Shown here piece after piece: positions 30,114 to 33,063 of a stretch of 33,063 nt of DNA. Numbering within the stretch: position 1 is the first letter of the stretch; each line of letters begins with the position of its first letter. The notes beneath the pieces are model-generated. The model saw only the letters and a list, made by a program, of their open reading frames with translations, was not told where the DNA came from and ran no database searches. Source of the DNA: Mucilaginibacter sp. (lineage in GTDB: Bacteria > Bacteroidota > Bacteroidia > Sphingobacteriales > Sphingobacteriaceae); contig JACMRC010000273.1 of NCBI GenBank assembly GCA_014376655.1, forward strand, positions 1 to 33,063, written 5' to 3'. The position numbers and the translations under genes were made by a program.

Positions 30114-30603
30114 CGTAAACATACAACCCGGAATGAACATTCTAGATGCTGCGATAGCATCGGGCGGTAGTATGGAAGATGTTTTCGCTTTATGTTTTTT
30201 AAACGGAAAATCCATAACCAGCGACTTAGTGCCAGGAACAAATTTGCAAGCTACCGGAAAGCAATACGCACCATCGGTAATGGGTGCAATTGCCAATCCT
30301 ACTATTGATACAATTAAGGTTATTGCTGGCCAAACATTATTGGATATGGCTATGCAACAGTTGGGTTCAATGGATGCGGTGTTTTCGTTGGCGAAATTAA
30401 ACGGACTATCGGTTACCCAGCAATTAGCCGATTCGCAAATTTTAAACTTTTCGATAATGCCATTTAACAGGATCATCGCAAAAGAATTTAAGGATAACGG
30501 TTGGAAGCCAGCATCGGCCACAACCACATCTGGAGTGCAAACCATACCTGTATTAGAGGGTGTGGATTATTGGGGAATAGAAATAGATTTTGAAGTAAAC
30601 TAA
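30103..30603 (+). CDS. Double LysM-like baseplate-region protein
   Basis: 166 aa from the ATG at 30103 (an ATG at 30094 is in frame). Two related units are visible, NIQPGMNILDAAIASGGSME and VIAGQTLLDMAMQQLGSMDA, each followed by a VF-L--LNG-S-T helix pattern. This is a tandem LysM-like repeat. In phage tails LysM-like domains bind peptidoglycan or join baseplate parts. It lies between the gp25-like and J-like genes. Confidence 0.7.
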   Translation: MASNVNIQPGMNILDAAIASGGSMEDVFALCFLNGKSITSDLVPGTNLQATGKQYAPSVMGAIANPTIDTIKVIAGQTLLDMAMQQLGSMDAVFSLAKLNGLSVTQQLADSQILNFSIMPFNRIIAKEFKDNGWKPASATTTSGVQTIPVLEGVDYWGIEIDFEVN

Positions 30604-30604
30604 A

Positions 30605-31435
30605 ATGGCAAGAACAATAGAAGAGGTTTACCAAACCATCATTACGCAAAAAAATAACACCGCCGAACTGGGTGCGCTTAACAGTACCTCTAAAACGGCG
30701 GTTTACAATCTAATGTGCTATGTAATTGCGGTTGTAATTGTTGCCTTAGAAAACCTTTTTGACTTGCACAAATCCGAGAATGATGCCATAATTGCCACAT
30801 TGAAACCACACACGGCAAGGTGGTATCGTGATAAAGCTTTGAACTTCCAATTTGGGCAGGACTTAACTGAAGGTGGTATTTATGCCAATGTTGGTTTAAC
30901 CAGTCAAAATATAGCAGCACAAAAAATAATAGCCCAAGCGGCAGTTACCGAGGTTGATGGTAGGTTAAGGATTAAGGTTACCAAAGCAAGTGGCGATGAC
31001 TTAGTTGCACTTAGTGCGTTACAGCTAACGGCATTTGTGGCCTATATGAATAAAATTAAAGATGCTGGTGTAAAGGTTATAAACGACAGCTTGGCAGCCG
31101 ATGCCCTAAAATTGACTTTGGATATTTGGTACAACCCATTAGTGCTAACTTCTACTGGTGCAAGGATAGACGGTAGCAGTACCGAGCCTGTTAAATCGGC
31201 GATAAAAGCCTATTTAAAAAACACTCCTTTCAATGGCGAATTCTCCAATACCAAACTTACAGATGAGTTACAAAAGATAGATGGTGTGGTATTCCCTGTC
31301 ATCAAATTAAGTCAGGCAAAATATGGCTTGTTTCCCTTTTCGGGGATTGATGAAAAGTATGTTCCGGATGCTGGATATTTAAGAATTGCGGATGCGGATT
31401 TAACTATTAACTACAGGCAGTATGTTCAATCTTGA
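30605..31435 (+). CDS. Baseplate J-like protein (Mu gp47-like)
   Basis: 276 aa. The N-terminal helix (EEVYQTIITQKNNTAELGAL) and C-terminal segments KSAIKAYLKNTPFNGEFSNT and TKLTDELQKIDGVVFPVIKL match the C-terminal part of J-type wedge proteins. The order gp25-like, LysM, J, I is consistent. It overlaps the following gene by 14 bp. Confidence 0.7.
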   Translation: MARTIEEVYQTIITQKNNTAELGALNSTSKTAVYNLMCYVIAVVIVALENLFDLHKSENDAIIATLKPHTARWYRDKALNFQFGQDLTEGGIYANVGLTSQNIAAQKIIAQAAVTEVDGRLRIKVTKASGDDLVALSALQLTAFVAYMNKIKDAGVKVINDSLAADALKLTLDIWYNPLVLTSTGARIDGSSTEPVKSAIKAYLKNTPFNGEFSNTKLTDELQKIDGVVFPVIKLSQAKYGLFPFSGIDEKYVPDAGYLRIADADLTINYRQYVQS

Positions 31436-31883
31436 TATCAATAAATTGATTTTATGGATTCTGCCAGCTTTTAAAAGAAAGCCCGCAATGTATGCTTGGA
31501 TGCAAGCTTTGTGCTTCCCGTTGATACAGGTTTATAATCAGTTTACGGATAACCGGATAAGCAACCTTTATAAGTTATCGCACAATGGGCAGGTGTTTAG
31601 TTTAGAAAATGCCCTAAATGATAGGTTTGATAATGTGCTGAGGCGAATATATATAAGCGATGGATTTACAAAAGACAGGATTTACATTTTCACTCCCGAA
31701 GAATTGAAGCCCAAATTTTTAGGCACGCTATCAATTTTCAATAAAGATGATTATGCAGATACAGGGGTTGACTTTATAGTTTGGATACCTGCGGGCATAA
31801 CCGGGCAGGGTTTAATAGAGATTAAGGCATTGATAGATTTTTATAAAATAGCGGCCAAACGCTTTAGAATATACAATATATGA
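31422..31883 (+). CDS. Tail protein I/Mu gp48-like
   Basis: 153 aa. It begins with a hydrophobic helix (LILWILPAFKRKPAMYAWMQ), then a beta-rich middle (FDNVLRRIYISDGFTKDRIY), then GLIEIKALIDFYKIAAKRFR. Size and position after the J-like gene match the wedge protein I that connects baseplate and fibres. Confidence 0.6.
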   Translation: MFNLDINKLILWILPAFKRKPAMYAWMQALCFPLIQVYNQFTDNRISNLYKLSHNGQVFSLENALNDRFDNVLRRIYISDGFTKDRIYIFTPEELKPKFLGTLSIFNKDDYADTGVDFIVWIPAGITGQGLIEIKALIDFYKIAAKRFRIYNI

Positions 31884-32653
31884 ATAACACAGATTTTTCA
31901 CAGACAGGCGGTTTCCCATTTGATCAGGGAACGTTGGCATTTATGCAGAATAACATTGTGCTGGCTTCTAAAGCTGCGGCGATGGGCGGTACCTTATCTA
32001 TTATCAGCGGTTGCGAAATTGCTGGAGTAAATGCCACCAGCGGTTTTGTATTTATAAATGGCGAAATATTGCCATTTGTAGCCGGTACAATAACGGCGAA
32101 GGTTATTATTGTTGAAACAACAACTAGTCTGCTTTATCAAGACAATGTTTCCCGACCCGTGCAAAAGGTTAGGCACGCCACCTTTGGTGATGACGGCGTA
32201 ACCGATTATTTGTGGGTAAATTTTAAGCGCAATACTTCTGAAGGAGTTTTGGCAAGGTTGGAAAGGTTGGAGCGTATTGCTGCACCGATATTAACTGGCG
32301 ATGGTTGGTTGTTGTTTAACAGACCAGCAAATCAAATACCACCGCAATGGGCAGAGGTAGTGGAAATGCGTGGGCGAACGGCTATACACCAAGATGTAAC
32401 ACAAACGGAATTTGTGGCCATTGGCCAAACTGGTGGTAACAAAAACAAAACTTTAAGTATTGATGAAATGCCTGCGCACAAGCATACTTTAACAGGTGGT
32501 TTGGTGGGTCAGAGTTATTCTGCTAATGGTGGTACGACTAGAAATTCAATAGATAGTGCCAATCCACAAACGGAAAATACTGGTGGTGGTGTGCCATTTG
32601 GCATATTAAACCCTTACCGCATTGTTTTATACATTAAATACGTAGGCGCATAA
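31880..32653 (+). CDS. Tail collar/fibre protein
   Basis: 257 aa. The N-terminal part attaches to the baseplate (FPFDQGTLAFMQNNIVLASK). The C-terminal part carries the phage collar pattern: LSIDEMPAHKHTLTGG, a variable Ser/Asn/Thr loop, and GILNPYRIVLYIKYV. Collar domains end receptor-binding fibres. A TAATG overlap links it to the next fibre gene. Confidence 0.8.
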   Translation: MNNTDFSQTGGFPFDQGTLAFMQNNIVLASKAAAMGGTLSIISGCEIAGVNATSGFVFINGEILPFVAGTITAKVIIVETTTSLLYQDNVSRPVQKVRHATFGDDGVTDYLWVNFKRNTSEGVLARLERLERIAAPILTGDGWLLFNRPANQIPPQWAEVVEMRGRTAIHQDVTQTEFVAIGQTGGNKNKTLSIDEMPAHKHTLTGGLVGQSYSANGGTTRNSIDSANPQTENTGGGVPFGILNPYRIVLYIKYVGA

Positions 32654-33063
32654 TGGCAACGGCAAGAAGCATATTAAAAGCCTATTTCCTTACAGGGAAA
32701 AAGCCAACACAAGGCCAGTTTGCTGCTTTGATAGATAGCTTTTTGCATTTGTCTGAAGATAGCTTAACCATTACGCAAATACAGGGGTTGCAGAATGTGT
32801 TGGCTGGTAAGGCTAGTACTGCACAGATAGATGCGTTGGCAAGCGCATTGGCTGCCATCGGTGGTGGCGGCGGTGGTTCTTTCACAACCCTTGCGGGCAA
32901 CGCATACGATAACGCATCCCTTGCAAGCGCATTGGCGGGCAAACAAGATAAGTTGAATCAACTTATTGCGGGATGTGAGATTACGCCGGGTGCAAATACC
33001 AGCATTGCCCCCGGTAACTGGAGGATTAACGGAACAACCCACGTAATAAACACAGCAACCTCC
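32653..33063 (+). CDS. Tail fibre protein, N-terminal part (cut by window end)
   Basis: 137 codons are present with no stop before the window edge. It begins MATARSILKAYFLTGKKPTQ and continues QFAALIDSFLHLSED, a common N-terminal baseplate anchor of Bacteroidota phage fibres. A Gly-rich hinge (IGGGGGGSF) and Ala/Ser repeats of the ALASAL/AGKQDKLNQ type follow, which usually precede variable receptor-binding sequence. The start shares TAATG with the collar gene. Confidence 0.8.
   Translation, partial: MATARSILKAYFLTGKKPTQGQFAALIDSFLHLSEDSLTITQIQGLQNVLAGKASTAQIDALASALAAIGGGGGGSFTTLAGNAYDNASLASALAGKQDKLNQLIAGCEITPGANTSIAPGNWRINGTTHVINTATS

Noticed and set aside
30012..30545. 177-aa leftward ORF opposite the LysM-like gene
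   Set aside because: Covered by overlapping rightward baseplate genes with conserved patterns and coupled starts.
1..33063. CRISPR array, tRNA or rRNA genes
   Set aside because: I saw no regularly spaced identical repeats and no tRNA- or rRNA-like sequence in the window.
32653..33063. Invertible fibre switch or diversity-generating retroelement
   Set aside because: The fibre gene is cut by the window edge and no recombinase, inverted half-gene or reverse transcriptase is visible, so neither can be supported.

Overview
The window is most of a Mu-like (transposable) myovirus prophage in a Bacteroidota genome, probably of the Sphingobacteriia/Pedobacter-Mucilaginibacter type. The host is inferred from promoters of the TTTG-N19-TAnnTTTG type, AT-rich leaders that mostly lack a Shine-Dalgarno, phage families seen mainly in that phylum, and palindromic repeats of a kind common there. 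The phage type rests on a DDE transposase followed by a MuB-like ATPase, with Mu-type terminase, portal, MuF, gpG and a contractile-tail set. The window starts at or just before the left phage end and stops inside a tail-fibre gene, so the right end is missing.

Layout. 1-1217: leftward LexA-like repressor and an operator/promoter region. 1218-10470: rightward early operon with a small HTH protein, transposase, MuB-like ATPase, two DnaA-domain-IV-like proteins, three tiny membrane peptides, and DUF3164, DUF4406, RecA-like P-loop and GemA-like proteins. 10471-12317: an accessory block of short genes between TAAC...GTTA palindromes, with its own promoter, closed by a strong terminator. 12376-12696: a small conserved-looking protein where Mu keeps its middle/late activators. 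12728-19086: a leftward late operon, read from 19086 down: small terminase, TerL, gp36-like, portal, MuF with a C-terminal nuclease-like domain, gpG-like and a tail-terminator-like protein. 19087-19276: divergent late control region. 19277-33063: a rightward late operon with protease/scaffold, capsid protein, holin, CHAP endolysin, spanin-like protein, sheath, tube, a frameshifted tail chaperone pair, tape measure, baseplate genes, a collar-type fibre and the start of another fibre.

How it works together. The repressor probably holds the early promoter shut through two 18-bp operators exactly 30 bp apart. Once it is cleaved, transposase and its ATPase would drive replicative transposition. 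The divergent late operons would then build a contractile-tailed particle, and the holin, endolysin and spanin-like protein would release it.

Most notable: a classic A AAA AAG slippery site in the tail chaperone gene, whose second frame is easily missed; a capsid protein with an N-terminal signal-peptide-like extension; a candidate unimolecular spanin; a MuF protein with a C-terminal nuclease-like domain; a cassette-like accessory block with palindromic borders; and several intergenic RNA-type hairpins, two sharing a C.A mismatch.
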